From positions 1 to 32,214 of the forward strand of contig JASJDI010000031.1 of the NCBI GenBank assembly GCA_030065155.1: DNA of 32,214 nucleotides, in the 5' to 3' direction. The stretch's first letter is position 1. Every line of letters starts with the position of its first letter. This document shows, piece after piece, positions 8,243 to 18,593 of this stretch. A program made the translations under genes and the position numbers. The notes beneath the pieces were generated by a model. That model was not told the origin of the DNA and did not search any database. It was given only the letters and a program-made list of their open reading frames with translations. Source of the stretch: Xenococcaceae cyanobacterium MO_188.B29 (GTDB taxonomy: Bacteria > Cyanobacteriota > Cyanobacteriia > Cyanobacteriales > Xenococcaceae).

Positions 8243-11200
8243 TTGCTTTTAGCCTCATCAGGTACAAGCATAATATCCCTAAATTTATAGGTTTCGATCC
8301 TGATTCCCCTTTTCCTTCCTTTGGCTTGATACAGTGCGCTCTGGGAATAATTTGTCTTTCCTTGTTTTTGATAAAGTTCTGCTGCTTTTTGATAAGCTTG
8401 AATCGCTTTTTGTTTCCTTCCTTGTTGTAATGATAGAGTAAAACCTAGAGCATAGTAAGCATCGGCATTGTCACGATTAATTTTGATCGCCCTGTTATAA
8501 TCCTTTATCGCTTTTTGATGCTCTCTTTGTGCTGAGTATGCTATTCCTCTACTAATGTAGGCATCGGCATTTCGCTCGTTGAGTGCGATCGCTTTATCAT
8601 AATCTGCGATCGCTATTTCCTGTTCCCCAGGATTGTCACGAGTGGAGTAAGCAATGCCTCGATTGATATATGCCTTAACATTATTGGGATCGAGTTTTAT
8701 GGCTTCAACATAATCCTCAATAGCTAGATCGTATTTTTGCTGCCAGAAGTAAGCCACACCCCTGTTAATATAAGCCTCGGCTCGTTGAGTATTAGTAGAA
8801 CTTTGAGCAATAATGTTGTCAAAATTCTCGATGTATTTAGTGTTAGCTTGTTCGTTGACCCTTGTATAGTAGTTTTGGGCGATCGCTTTAGGTGGTATAG
8901 AATCGCATAAAGTGCGATCGCTCTTGTCAACATTATTTTCAGTCTTAATTTGTAAGAAATTACCTATTTGATTACAACCTTTTTTTATTAATTCATCAAA
9001 TGATTCAATTGACCATCTTACAGTACCTTCCTTATCTACAGTAGCCAAGATATCTCCCTCTGATGAAAAAGCAAGAGCATTAATAGCATTACGATGGGCT
9101 TTCCAAATTGCTGTTTGTTGATTTTGTTCTAAATCCCAAAACCGTATATAACCAGTACTATCACCACTTATAATTCTCTTGTCATTGGGACTAAATGTTA
9201 CTGCTGTAATTTTGTATTCATCACTACTGTCTTTCCCAGCACTTTGAATTTCTTCTTCATAAACTTGAAAAATCGAAATATATTTTCCTTTTCCTTCCTT
9301 GTCCACATCGTCCCAGACACGAATTGTCTTGTCTTCTCCAGCACTCACTAATAGTTTAGAATTTGAACTGAAGTCGATCTTCAAGACTTTTCCAACATGG
9401 TCTTGAAAAGTGTTCAATACTTTCCCATTAATATCTGTTACCTGAATTTTGTTATCCTGACTAACAAGAGCACGTAACTTACCATTTGGACTACAAATAC
9501 TCTTATCATTTTTTCCTTCACACTCTTGAGAAAAATCTAAATGGCGATCGTCTGATAGCTGACTTGGCAACTTCCACAAACGAGTAGTACCATCATCCCC
9601 CGAACTAACTAAATGTTTACGGTCGGCAGTAAATCTAACACTCCGTACTGGCCCAGTATGTCCTTGAAATTCGGCTAATTGTTGACCTTGTAAGTCCCAT
9701 ATTCGTACACTTCCATCATCTCCACCACTGGCAATTTGCTGACTATTGGGGCTAAAAGCTACATTCCAGATACGACCTTCATGAGCTTTCCATTTTTTCT
9801 GAGAATTCCATAACTGAGCTTTAGATTTCCAAACGCTGATATGGCCCTCATTACCAGCAGCCGCAAGATATTTTCCATTGGGACTAAAAAAAGCTCCCCA
9901 ACCAGCAAAATTTTCTAATGTTTGCCATGGTTTTGGTTCATCCGATTGTTTAACCTTACCTATATCCCAAATTTTGACCTTTTTATCCATGCCAATAGTA
10001 ACAATAAGCTGTTCATAGGGATGAAAATCAACAGTTTTGGCAAATTCTTTATCTACTGACCAGCATAGTAATGGTTTCTTTTCCTGCAAATTCCACAAAC
10101 AAATCTTGCCATCTTCTCCTCCAACACTGGCTAGTTTCTTGCCATCTGAGCTAAAACTGACATAGCGTACATAACCTTTATGAGCTATAACTTCTTGATT
10201 AGCTTTAAATTCTCCTAACTGTATTCCTGGCAAGTTCTGAATTTCTGACAACTCCCAAATGCGAACTTGTCCATCTTCACCAGCACTCGCTAATAATTGT
10301 TTATCTGGACTAAAAGCAACATTCCTGACTCGTTTACTACCCTCTTTCCATGTTTTTACGAGTTTTCCTTCTAAATCCCAGAGTTTAATGATGCCATCCT
10401 CTCCTGCACTAGCAATAATTTGGTGATTAGGACTATTAGTACTAGGACTAACAATACTCCTGACAATAATATTGCTATCTCCTGTCATGCGGTTAGTCTC
10501 TTTAACTCGATAGACTGCCCATTGTAGAGTGCCTTCGATCTTATCTCGAAGTTCTTGAAGTTTCTTAGTGGAACTAAATCGCTGTAACAAAGAATTCTGA
10601 ACCAATGGATGTTGTAAAGCTTTACTAGCTTCTAAACTATCAACCATTCCATCTAATGATTGATCTAAGCGTAAATTAGCTTGTGCGGATTGTTGAGATG
10701 TCCTCGCTTGATTGATTAAGGTATTTCTCTGTCCAATCAAAGAAAATACTAAACCTGTACCTAACCCCAGCATGACGACGATCGCAATGCTCCAAGTCCG
10801 ACGGGTTTTAAAGCTTTTTCGCCCGACGCTGTGCCTTACAAACTCAGCCTCTACTTGATTAAACCAGTTGTCATCGGCACTGAGTAACTCTTTCAGCAAG
10901 TCGAGGCGGGGATCGGCATCCCAAAGGAAACTGACAGCTTGATTACTGTCTTTTTTCCACCTGTTAGCGGCAGTATTCAGTTCCCGTTGCAAAGGGAGAT
11001 TAACCTTTAAGGGTTGTTCAGCTTCAGGGCGATCGCTTTTCCTTTTACGGCTATCTTCTTTCAATGCTAAGGGCAGAGGAACTTTTCCTAAACTTGCATT
11101 CAACCACTTTTTGATTGGATTCCATCGGCTTACTTTTTCAACCGTTTCCTGTTTCTCATCAAGCCAATACTTAATCTTCGTCCATCCTGTTATCAAAGCA

Positions 11201-13182
11201 TCATGGACGGGTTCTACATATTCTTTATCTTCTGTAGCCTGTCCTTTTACCAACAAACGTGCTTCTACAAAGCGATCTATTATTATCTTTACCTCTTTAT
11301 TAATTGGCTCTGGATATTCCAGTTCTTTCATTGATACTCTTCTGCGAGCCAGTTCACCACTACTAAGAGATACCATTCGTAGCATTACATTACGAATAGT
11401 TGACTCCTTAACCTTTTCGTTCTTTACTTCCTCATAGGTCTTGTCAGCAGTTTTGGTCAGAGAGGACGCCACTCCACCCAGATCTCCGTAGTCTTCTTCA
11501 GTAATCGTTCGGTCATCTCGTTCCAGATTTTCTTCCCTTTGAAGATACTTTAAATAAAGTTCACTTAAGGTAAAAGAAAGTAAGGGTAAAGCACCAGGGG
11601 TGTTAATTACTTCATCTATCAACTGGTTAACTAACTTAGGGGACTCAAAAAATAGTGTCCGTTGGGCAGCAGGTTCTTCGATCGCTTGTTGTAACTCTTC
11701 CCTATCCATCGGAGTTAAGATAAATCGCCCCTTTTGCCAAGCCTCTTTCCAACTGGTTTCTTCGATTGCATCTCTAAGTTGAGGTTCAAAATCAGAGCGC
11801 AAGGTCAGCACTATTCGTAATTGTTGTTGATATTCGGTTAATAACCTAGCTAATAGATTAAGAAAGTCTTCACGCTCTCCCTCATGATGACAGAGAGTAA
11901 GCAATTCTTCAGTCTGATCGACCACTAATAACAATTTGGATTCAGAATCACGAGGAATCAAATCGGCAATTTTGTCGGAGAGCATTTTGATTTGTTCTTC
12001 AGGAGTCAAACTAATAATTGAAGAACTAAATGATTCTGATAGTGTCAGTATTTCGTTCAATGCCTTCAACGGAGATTCACCAGGTCGCATTGGCTTAAGA
12101 ATTTGCCATTTCTGCTGACTAGCTTCTGCTTGCTTTAGAGTAGGAATCAAACCAGCTTTTACTAAGCTAGATTTTCCCGCTCCTGAAATTCCTGAAACTA
12201 TAGTTAATTGATGATTGGGTTGAGAAACCTTGATCGCTAATTCTTTAATTAATTCTTGCCGACCAAAAAATAACGATGCGTGTCTTGCTTCAAAAGCTTC
12301 TAAGCCTCGATAAGGATTATTATCTTTGTTTAATTCTGGTGTTGGTTTTAATTTAAGTGGGATATTATGATTGACAAAAATATATTCTCCTCGATCGTGT
12401 TTTTTAAGAGGGAATAATAGTGGAGTTTGTCTTTCTTGGGAATTTAATTCCACATAATCACGCAGATAAAGATATAATTCGGTAGCAATAATTACTCCAT
12501 CTTGATTGCGATCGCCTTCTCCATCTTTCAAAGCTTTAATTAATCCTTCAGCAAAGGGAGAATGCTTTTTATCTGGTTCTATATCTCGATTATTGAGAAA
12601 GTCTAAAGCCTCTTGATTATGAGATGCCGATGTCAGTACTTGCCAAGCATCAAATTTAACAAAACGATCGTAATGAGCTTGAGTTATATCCTCGGTAATG
12701 GGCAGTAATTTACGAGTACTTGCCCAGCGAAACGTACCAGCAAAACAGCAATCGAGAATCACTAATAGATGTTTACATTCGAGTTTTGATAACCAATCGT
12801 TAACATCTCTCATTTTCATTAGAGAGCTTTTATTTTTCATGTCCCCATCTTGGGGAACAAGATAGCCTTCGGGTCCCTCATCGCTATTACGAGCAATACC
12901 ATGTCCTGCAAAATAGAATATAAGGCGATCTCTGTTATTAGGTTTAATGTGGTTAGGCAGAATATCTGTTAGTAGAGTTTTTAGCTTATTCTTAGTTGCA
13001 TATTGATTGACTATTACTCCTGACTTAAAATCAGGATGAATCAAATTATATCCATAGCTCTTGTTCAAGATTTCAGCAATCTCGATAGCATCAGGGACTG
13101 CGGTTTGCAGAGGGTCGATTCCATTTTGATATTCATTAATGCCGAGGACAACAGCTAAACTGCGCTCAAAAGAATTGAACAT
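8239..13182 (-). CDS. Caspase-like peptidase / STAND P-loop ATPase / WD40 / TPR protein
   Basis: The 1647-residue protein has the build of a signal-activated switch. An N-terminal caspase-like (peptidase C14) domain spans about 1-270, with catalytic His94 in YFAGHGIA and Cys146 in [27 protein letters not shown] (289-308) opens an nSTAND1-type ATPase, with Walker A GISGAGKS (331-338) and Walker [11 protein letters not shown] (417-426). One membrane helix is predicted at about 796-817, followed by about eleven WD40-like repeats (roughly 900-1440; motifs such as [11 protein letters not shown]) and then TPR repeats (about 1500-1620). In the known STAND scheme the repeats sense a trigger, the ATPase oligomerises, and the effector is released. 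Prokaryotic caspase-STAND proteins are proposed to act in cell death or phage defence. The trigger and the protease target here are unknown. The frame is intact. No clear Shine-Dalgarno precedes the ATG. Confidence 0.93.
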   Translation of the reverse strand: MFNSFERSLAVVLGINEYQNGIDPLQTAVPDAIEIAEILNKSYGYNLIHPDFKSGVIVNQYATKNKLKTLLTDILPNHIKPNNRDRLIFYFAGHGIARNSDEGPEGYLVPQDGDMKNKSSLMKMRDVNDWLSKLECKHLLVILDCCFAGTFRWASTRKLLPITEDITQAHYDRFVKFDAWQVLTSASHNQEALDFLNNRDIEPDKKHSPFAEGLIKALKDGEGDRNQDGVIIATELYLYLRDYVELNSQERQTPLLFPLKKHDRGEYIFVNHNIPLKLKPTPELNKDNNPYRGLEAFEARHASLFFGRQELIKELAIKVSQPNHQLTIVSGISGAGKSSLVKAGLIPTLKQAEASQQKWQILKPMRPGESPLKALNEILTLSESFSSSIISLTPEEQIKMLSDKIADLIPRDSESKLLLVVDQTEELLTLCHHEGEREDFLNLLARLLTEYQQQLRIVLTLRSDFEPQLRDAIEETSWKEAWQKGRFILTPMDREELQQAIEEPAAQRTLFFESPKLVNQLIDEVINTPGALPLLSFTLSELYLKYLQREENLERDDRTITEEDYGDLGGVASSLTKTADKTYEEVKNEKVKESTIRNVMLRMVSLSSGELARRRVSMKELEYPEPINKEVKIIIDRFVEARLLVKGQATEDKEYVEPVHDALITGWTKIKYWLDEKQETVEKVSRWNPIKKWLNASLGKVPLPLALKEDSRKRKSDRPEAEQPLKVNLPLQRELNTAANRWKKDSNQAVSFLWDADPRLDLLKELLSADDNWFNQVEAEFVRHSVGRKSFKTRRTWSIAIVVMLGLGTGLVFSLIGQRNTLINQARTSQQSAQANLRLDQSLDGMVDSLEASKALQHPLVQNSLLQRFSSTKKLQELRDKIEGTLQWAVYRVKETNRMTGDSNIIVRSIVSPSTNSPNHQIIASAGEDGIIKLWDLEGKLVKTWKEGSKRVRNVAFSPDKQLLASAGEDGQVRIWELSEIQNLPGIQLGEFKANQEVIAHKGYVRYVSFSSDGKKLASVGGEDGKICLWNLQEKKPLLCWSVDKEFAKTVDFHPYEQLIVTIGMDKKVKIWDIGKVKQSDEPKPWQTLENFAGWGAFFSPNGKYLAAAGNEGHISVWKSKAQLWNSQKKWKAHEGRIWNVAFSPNSQQIASGGDDGSVRIWDLQGQQLAEFQGHTGPVRSVRFTADRKHLVSSGDDGTTRLWKLPSQLSDDRHLDFSQECEGKNDKSICSPNGKLRALVSQDNKIQVTDINGKVLNTFQDHVGKVLKIDFSSNSKLLVSAGEDKTIRVWDDVDKEGKGKYISIFQVYEEEIQSAGKDSSDEYKITAVTFSPNDKRIISGDSTGYIRFWDLEQNQQTAIWKAHRNAINALAFSSEGDILATVDKEGTVRWSIESFDELIKKGCNQIGNFLQIKTENNVDKSDRTLCDSIPPKAIAQNYYTRVNEQANTKYIENFDNIIAQSSTNTQRAEAYINRGVAYFWQQKYDLAIEDYVEAIKLDPNNVKAYINRGIAYSTRDNPGEQEIAIADYDKAIALNERNADAYISRGIAYSAQREHQKAIKDYNRAIKINRDNADAYYALGFTLSLQQGRKQKAIQAYQKAAELYQKQGKTNYSQSALYQAKGRKRGIRIETYKFRDIMLVPDEAKSN

Positions 13183-13743
13183 AGTCGTTTAAGTTAAATA
13201 CTCTTTGGATTTTGCCGTAACAATCTCGCGATTGGCGCAAGGTATAGCACTGCATAATCGCGACAGACAATTATTTGTTGTTCTCAATCCGAGTATACCT
13301 AGAGAGAATTGAGAACGTCAGGAGAAAGACAGTTTAGTTCAATTATTTCTATTATATTACAGCAGAAATGCTTTGAATTAATCCAATTAAAAATTCTTAA
13401 CACTCAGAGCCTACAATCAAACTTCACCAAAGTGTGCTCGACGCGAGGTGAAGACCCACGCCCAAGTATATTTAGTATTGAGTCAAAATTAAGCCAACAA
13501 GGGATCTCATCTTGTCCCAAACCTCTTTCTTTCCAAATAGCTTCTTTCTTCGTTTGGTTTCCCCATCCTTCTCTCCTTAGTAATTCTCAACTATATGTAG
13601 GGTTTAATCAAGAAGAACATGAAACAGCGGTGCAGCGCGTTGGGCGGGTTCCCAAGGTAGCGCGTTGCGGGGGTTTCCCCCGTTGTAGCGACTACCGCCG
13701 ACTTGAAGCGACTGCACCAAGAAGAAGCTAGTCAAGATGATAG
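13183..13743. other. Non-coding, decayed region upstream of the caspase-family gene
   Basis: These 561 bases hold the promoter side of the caspase-family gene and then sequence without a convincing gene. An open frame from 13309 to 13731 exists, but its composition drifts, it matches no family I know, and its last third is read through the 90-bp repeat at 13629-13718. I regard it as accidental. The stretch continues into the methyltransferase remnant, which suggests a graveyard of former genes. Confidence 0.5.
13629..13718. repeat. 90-bp GC-rich interspersed repeat element
   Basis: The element is bounded by GGTGCAG and CTGCACC and is much more GC-rich than its surroundings. It contains a strong hairpin, GGGGGTTTCCCCC (about 13669-13681), a second smaller one around GGGTTCCC, and GCGCGTTG and AGCGACT repeated inside. 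The GGGGTTTCCCC core is shared with the element at 20385-20491. This looks like a non-autonomous palindromic repeat. Copy number elsewhere cannot be seen from here. Confidence 0.65.
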
Positions 13744-13986
13744 ACAAAATTCTTTTGCGTAAAAGAGCCAAATATCGAGACTGTCAACGACCAACTCAAG
13801 AATATCTTTCAAATCGAGCATTCGATTGCATCGCAGTATATTGCTCAACTTTTGCAGTTAGAAGCAGGCAGTAAAATTCTCGATCTTGGCGGAGGAACAG
13901 GTGGTTTGCTCGTCGAGATTTTAAGATTAAATTCATCTGTCTCTGGCATACTCTTCGATCTATCTACTCTCAAACAACAAGCCTGA
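13744..13986 (+). pseudogene. Remnant of a SAM-dependent methyltransferase gene
   Basis: This open segment of 80 codons has an in-frame stop just upstream (13741-13743) and no plausible start codon context. It reads as the middle of a class I methyltransferase: SIASQYIAQLLQLEAGSKIL, then the SAM-binding motif ILDLGGGTGGLLVEILR, then SGILFDLSTL for the acidic loop. That order fits the O-methyltransferase family 2 type. Both the N-terminal dimerisation part and the catalytic C-terminal part are gone; the frame ends in TGA at 13984-13986 right after the motif. It is a fragment, not a functional enzyme. The assignment rests on the SAM motif alone, so the exact family is less certain. Confidence 0.7.
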
Positions 13987-14064
13987 ATTATGTGATACAC
14001 GACCTATAAGGCATCATATTAATAGTCAATTTATGTCGTATATATTTTCTACAACGAGCTTTTC

Positions 14065-15357
14065 TCATTCAGATAGAGTAGAATCACGATCCACTTTTAC
14101 TCTCCTTCTTTTAGGTATCACATCGTCAGATACTTGCCAGAACAATGATGCTTGTCTCATGTTATAGCTAAGAAGTGAATCATCTATTGAATCTAATTCT
14201 TCAATTTTAAGTGTAGATAAATCTATATTTAAACATTTAATTATTTCTGCTCCTAAAGACTTTGCTAATAGAGGAATAACTGCATTACCGATTTCGCGAA
14301 ATCCATACCATATTGTCCGATGAAATTGAAACCAATCGGGAAAAGTATGAAGTCTTGCAGCTTCTCTAATACTTAAACATCTGGGATGCAGGTAATGAAT
14401 GGGACGAGGGGCGGTAAATGCTCCTCTACTTCTATCTGTTCCTGCTCTTAATGTATTGCATAATTCGTGAGGAGATAATCTAAAAAAACGACTAACCCGA
14501 TCTATTTTTCCTGGAATTGTCTTGGCAAATCTAGAAATAGTTTTGTCTGTATGTTGTGAACCAAGATGACCCCAAATAAAATTGTTGACAGCCCTTTTGT
14601 GGCACAAAGAATATTCTTTTTGGAGATATTTTTTAAATTCTGAGTTACCAATCTCCTCTACTCTTATTCCATAATCTTTACCAATAAATACAGGGATTTC
14701 GCTTAGGTCTGATATGGCTTGCTCTATTGTATTTAAAGGTAGCGAATTTTCATTTTGACCGTGAGTTGGGAAAGGATAATTAGGTTTGGGTACATCATTT
14801 CTATAGCCTATTAAAATAAGCCTTCTGCGTTTTTGAGGCGCACCATACAAAGAAGCATCCAATATTTGTATTGGTTGAACTATCGAGTAGTTATTTTCTG
14901 CAAATTTTTGAATTAAATCTTTTAAAAACTGTTGATGTTTACCAGATGCCATTCCAGGAACATTTTCAAAAATAAAATACTTTGGTTTAATTTCAAAAAT
15001 AATTCTTGCATATTCAAAAATTAATTTATTCCGAGGATCGTCTAATAATCTGCGTCCTATATAGGAGTATCCCTGACAAGGAGAACCTCCTGCCACTAAA
15101 TCTATATCAGTTTTAAATCCTTTATTTGTAATCTCAGTTAATAATTCTTGACCCTTTACCAAAGATATATCCTTACAAATAGTCACTCCATAGGGAAAAT
15201 TGTAATGATGTACTAAAGAGTGAATTGGGTCAATTTCAACTGATGCTACTACATCAAAACCACAACCTTCAAGTCCCAATGCCATTCCTCCACAGCCTGA
15301 AAATAAGTGAATTACTGCTGGACGATTGCCTAAAGTTTTTTTTGGTATGATATTCAC
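14065..15357 (-). CDS. DNA (cytosine-5-)-methyltransferase
   Basis: It transfers a methyl group from SAM to carbon 5 of cytosine in a specific DNA sequence. All core motifs of the family are present in order in 430 residues: motif I FSGCGGMALG (19-28), motif IV GGSPCQG with catalytic Cys94, motif VI ENVPG (131-135), motif VIII around QKRRRLILIG (175-184), motif IX REAARLHTFPDWF (331-343) and motif X REIGNAVIP (354-362). The target-recognition region lies at about 190-330. The target sequence cannot be read from the protein. No restriction endonuclease, helicase or Vsr nuclease gene lies beside it, so it looks like an orphan. The neighbours are gene remnants, which fits an accessory or transferred gene that has stayed intact. 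Confidence 0.94.
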   Translation of the reverse strand: MNIIPKKTLGNRPAVIHLFSGCGGMALGLEGCGFDVVASVEIDPIHSLVHHYNFPYGVTICKDISLVKGQELLTEITNKGFKTDIDLVAGGSPCQGYSYIGRRLLDDPRNKLIFEYARIIFEIKPKYFIFENVPGMASGKHQQFLKDLIQKFAENNYSIVQPIQILDASLYGAPQKRRRLILIGYRNDVPKPNYPFPTHGQNENSLPLNTIEQAISDLSEIPVFIGKDYGIRVEEIGNSEFKKYLQKEYSLCHKRAVNNFIWGHLGSQHTDKTISRFAKTIPGKIDRVSRFFRLSPHELCNTLRAGTDRSRGAFTAPRPIHYLHPRCLSIREAARLHTFPDWFQFHRTIWYGFREIGNAVIPLLAKSLGAEIIKCLNIDLSTLKIEELDSIDDSLLSYNMRQASLFWQVSDDVIPKRRRVKVDRDSTLSE

Positions 15358-15465
15358 TTATCTAAAATCTATAAATCTAAACTATAGTGTATTCCTGATA
15401 CAGTGAGTTTCAAACGGATATCTCAAGGTTCAATCAATTTGATATAGTTCTAAGAAGGACAATAT

Positions 15466-15624
15466 GTAAACTTACTAGGTATAGGTATAGGTTGGCAATG
15501 GAAAATGGGAAATGAATTTAGTGTCAGACTTGACTGGGGTATTCCTTTAATTGATGTTGATGTTGAAGAAAAAACCTGGCAAGAAAATGGAATTTATTTT
15601 TTAATAAACTATGATTTATTTTAG
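15466..15624 (+). pseudogene. C-terminal remnant of a ShlB/FhaC-type outer-membrane transporter
   Basis: The last 52 codons of a two-partner-secretion (POTRA/TpsB) porin survive here: GIGIGWQWKMGNEFSVRLDW, then GIPLIDVD, then TWQENGIYFLINYDLF and a stop. Alternating aromatic strands ending in a terminal Phe are the hallmark of the closing beta strands of an outer-membrane barrel, and this wording is characteristic of cyanobacterial hemolysin-activator-like proteins. An in-frame stop at 15451-15453 lies just upstream with no start codon between. The rest of the gene, and any TpsA partner, are missing. It is a decayed fragment. Confidence 0.65.
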
Positions 15625-15762
15625 GTGTTAGTGAATCAGATGATTACGTTTCAATCTCGTCTTGGCATTGCTGAATATGTAAAGGAGATGAGATCTCGCA
15701 GATACCCAAAAATCGCCATACTTGCGATCGCTCTCTGACCTTCAATCACATAATCTTTTAAG

Positions 15763-17106
15763 CTATTTTATTGCTTCTCCCGTCAAACTAAAAGCACGAA
15801 CTTCAGTAATTTTAACCTTTACTATTTCCCCTTTAAGTTCTTCAATCTTGCCAGGGAAGAAAGTAAGACGATTTCCGTTGGTTCTACCCATTACTTGAGC
15901 AGGGTTTTTCGGATTTTGTTCTTCTACTAATACTTCTTCAATTCGATCGCGATAACGTTGAGAACGTTCGGCAGCTTTTTGTGCCACTAAGTGATTTAAT
16001 CTTTGTAAGCGATCGCTTTTTACTTCTTCACTCAATTGATTATCCCATAAAGCAGCAGGAGTACCAGGGCGAGGAGAATAAGCAGCCGTATTCAACTGAT
16101 CGAAACCAATATCATCTACTAATTTCAAGGTATTCTCAAACTGTGCTTCTGTTTCCCCAGGAAAACCTACAATGGCATCAGCACTAATAGCAGCATCGGG
16201 CATATACTCCCGAATCTTATCGATGATACGGCGATATTTTTCGTGAGTATAACCCCGCTTCATGGCTTTCAGGATTTCGTTATCTCCTGACTGAAAAGGA
16301 ATATGAAAATGTTCGCACACATTGGGTAATTCTTTACAAGCTTTAATTAGTCTTTCGGTAAAGTAACGAGGATGACTTGTGGCAAAACGAATTCTCTCTA
16401 CTCCTGGTACGTCATGGACATAGTAAAGTAAATCTGTCAGAGTATGCTGATGTCTTCCCTCTGGGGTACTTCCTGGTAAATCTCTACCGTAAGCATCAAT
16501 ATTTTGTCCCAAAAGAGTTATTTCTTTATATCCTTGTCTGCCTAATTCTTTCATTTCCGCCTGAATTGCTTCAGGAGTGCGGGATTGTTCTGTGCCTCTA
16601 ACATTGGGGACAACACAGTAAGAACAACGTTCATTGCAACCATAGATAATATTTACCCAAGCAGTGACAGTGCTATCTCGGCGAGGTTTAGTAATATCTT
16701 CAACAATGTGAATAGGTTCTGTGGCAACTACTTGATTGCCATCAAATACTTGTTGTAACAAATCTTGTAAACGATTAGCGTGTTGCGGTCCCATAACCAA
16801 GTCTAATTCGGGAACACGCCGTAGTAGTTGTTCTCCTTCTTGTTGTGCCACACAACCAGCCACTACTAAAGTTAAATCTGGTTGCTGATGTTTTCTTTTG
16901 GCTTGTCTACCTAGATAAGAATATACTTTTTGTTCGGCATTATCCCGAATAGTGCAAGTATTATAAAGAATTAAATCTGCATTATTTGGGTCTTCTGACC
17001 AATTAAAGCCTATATCCTCCAAGATACCAGCCATGCGCTCGGAGTCGGCTTTATTCATCTGACAACCGAAAGTAGTGATGTGATATTGGCGTGGTTTTGG
17101 GGTCAT
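15763..17106 (-). CDS. miaB: tRNA-2-methylthio-N6-dimethylallyladenosine synthase MiaB
   Basis: This radical-SAM methylthiotransferase adds the 2-methylthio group to i6A37 of tRNAs that read UNN codons. The 447 residues show the three-domain plan. The N-terminal UPF0004 domain has its cluster ligands at Cys15 ([14 protein letters not shown]), Cys51 and Cys85. The radical SAM core has [17 protein letters not shown] with Cys157, Cys161 and Cys164. A C-terminal TRAM domain is present (about 380-445, with [12 protein letters not shown]). [11 protein letters not shown] and NVRGTEQSR point to MiaB rather than MtaB or RimO. It is an intact housekeeping gene beside decayed accessory DNA and is transcribed away from the ParM-like gene. 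Confidence 0.97.
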   Translation of the reverse strand: MTPKPRQYHITTFGCQMNKADSERMAGILEDIGFNWSEDPNNADLILYNTCTIRDNAEQKVYSYLGRQAKRKHQQPDLTLVVAGCVAQQEGEQLLRRVPELDLVMGPQHANRLQDLLQQVFDGNQVVATEPIHIVEDITKPRRDSTVTAWVNIIYGCNERCSYCVVPNVRGTEQSRTPEAIQAEMKELGRQGYKEITLLGQNIDAYGRDLPGSTPEGRHQHTLTDLLYYVHDVPGVERIRFATSHPRYFTERLIKACKELPNVCEHFHIPFQSGDNEILKAMKRGYTHEKYRRIIDKIREYMPDAAISADAIVGFPGETEAQFENTLKLVDDIGFDQLNTAAYSPRPGTPAALWDNQLSEEVKSDRLQRLNHLVAQKAAERSQRYRDRIEEVLVEEQNPKNPAQVMGRTNGNRLTFFPGKIEELKGEIVKVKITEVRAFSLTGEAIK

Positions 17107-17162
17107 GTTTCAGCTACGAGCAGGATTTAAATTAAGAGTTTCAAACTCCTATTATAGATAAT

Positions 17163-17204
17163 TTAGTAGTTAGTTAGTAGTTAGTAGTTAGTAGTTAATA
17201 GTTA
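17163..17204. repeat. TTAGTAG heptamer array
   Basis: An imperfect run of the heptamer TTAGTAG (four to five units, with one short unit and a decayed TTAATAG) lies upstream of the ParM-like gene. The same unit appears at about 28631-28647. It is typical of cyanobacterial STRR repeats. Confidence 0.7.
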
Positions 17205-17235
17205 TTTGACTTATGTATAGATTTAGCAAGTCATG

Positions 17236-17271
<36 letters not shown>

Positions 17272-17377
17272 TCTGCCTTCTGAATATAATCTTCATTTTT
17301 GTTCATGAAAAACTTAGATCATGTTTTCTCCGTAACCAAAAAAGATTGAGATATAGGCGATGATGACTATCAGTTAA

Positions 17378-18457
17378 ATGAGACGAGGTTTATCATTACC
17401 AATGGCTGCTGTTAAAGAAGCCCCTACTGCCAAGACAACCCCAATTCTCAGTGTAGATTTGGGTCGAACATCAACCAAAGCCTGTATTAATCGTGACTCC
17501 GATAGTGTAGTTCTAATTCCTGCCAATGTTGCTCATCTTACTGTTGAACAAGTCCGCAAAGGAGTATTTGACTCCCGTTTGAGCGATCCTTTACTGGATA
17601 TTTGGCTTGAGTATCAAGGTAAAGGCTATGCCATGGGTCAACTTGCTGCCGATTTTGGGGCTAATCTAGGGATAGGTCAATCCAAGTTAGAAGACGCACT
17701 TTTGAGGGTTTTTGCCTGTATTGGCTATTTTAATCTTAAAGGAGATTTAGTCGTAGTTCTAGGATTACCTTACCAATCTCAAGAACAATTCGATCGCGAG
17801 AAAGAAGAAATGAAAAGTCTTCTTCAGTCTTCTCATACCATGTTTTATCGGGGAGAACCTTGCTCCATTAATATTAAGAAGGTTTGGGTTATCCCAGAAG
17901 GTTATGGAAGCCTAATTTGGATGGAGGCAATCACCAAAAACACTTCCCAAGTGGGATTACTCAATTCCTCTGTTGCCATAGTTGATATTGGACACCAAAC
18001 AACTGATTTAATTATGGTGGATAAGTTTCGATTTGCTCGCGGTTTATCCAAAAGTGAACCCTTCGGCATGAGTCAATTTTATGAGCAAGTTGCTACCCAA
18101 ATTCAGGGAGCAGATAGTCAATCTCTACTCTTAATAGAAGCGGTTAATCGCCCAGAAGGAGAGCGTTTCTATCGTCCTAGAGGAGCAAAGCGACCAGCAG
18201 ATTTAGATGAAATTATTCCCAGTCTGCGTAAAAGTTTTGCTCGTGAACTTTCGGATCGATTGCTCGATTGGCTGCCAGATAGAGCAACTGATGTCATTGT
18301 TACAGGTGGAGGAGGTGAATTTTTCTGGAGTGAATTCCAACAGCTATTACAAGAAGCTAAATTGAGGGTTAATTTAACCAAACCTTCTCGGAAAGCTAAT
18401 TCTCTAGGACAATATATTTATGGTGAAGTGCAGATGTCTGCATCCCTAAATAATTAA
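17378..18457 (+). CDS. ParM/StbA-family actin-like ATPase
   Basis: Proteins of this family form dynamic nucleotide-driven filaments; the best-known members push plasmid copies apart. The 359-residue protein has the actin-fold motifs in order: phosphate 1 SVDLGRTSTK (25-34), phosphate 2 AIVDIGHQTTD (200-210) and adenosine VIVTGGGG (306-313). An inner ATG (17402, residue 9) precedes the conserved fold by a more usual distance and could be the real start; neither has a clear Shine-Dalgarno. The next gene, 136 bases downstream on the same strand, looks like a DNA-binding adaptor, matching the parM-parR order of type II partition loci. The surroundings (miaB, fdh genes) are chromosomal in character, so its cargo may not be a plasmid. 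Confidence 0.88.
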   Translation: MRRGLSLPMAAVKEAPTAKTTPILSVDLGRTSTKACINRDSDSVVLIPANVAHLTVEQVRKGVFDSRLSDPLLDIWLEYQGKGYAMGQLAADFGANLGIGQSKLEDALLRVFACIGYFNLKGDLVVVLGLPYQSQEQFDREKEEMKSLLQSSHTMFYRGEPCSINIKKVWVIPEGYGSLIWMEAITKNTSQVGLLNSSVAIVDIGHQTTDLIMVDKFRFARGLSKSEPFGMSQFYEQVATQIQGADSQSLLLIEAVNRPEGERFYRPRGAKRPADLDEIIPSLRKSFARELSDRLLDWLPDRATDVIVTGGGGEFFWSEFQQLLQEAKLRVNLTKPSRKANSLGQYIYGEVQMSASLNN

Positions 18458-18593
18458 GATCTTTATCTTCTGCTGAGAAAACCTTAATCTTCCCAGGTCA
18501 ATTAATTAGTTTGATATTATTTTTACACTTCACTCAACACTTAATTAACTCACTCATTACGTTAAGTAAAAATCAATACGAGAATTATCGATA

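Noticed and set aside
13309-13731. Open frame of 140 codons on the plus strand
   Set aside because: Its end is read through a 90-bp GC-rich repeat, and the rest matches nothing I recognise; likely accidental.
15640-15738. Possible 32-residue peptide between the porin remnant and miaB
   Set aside because: No clear start signal or family; it could be another remnant, but the evidence is too weak.
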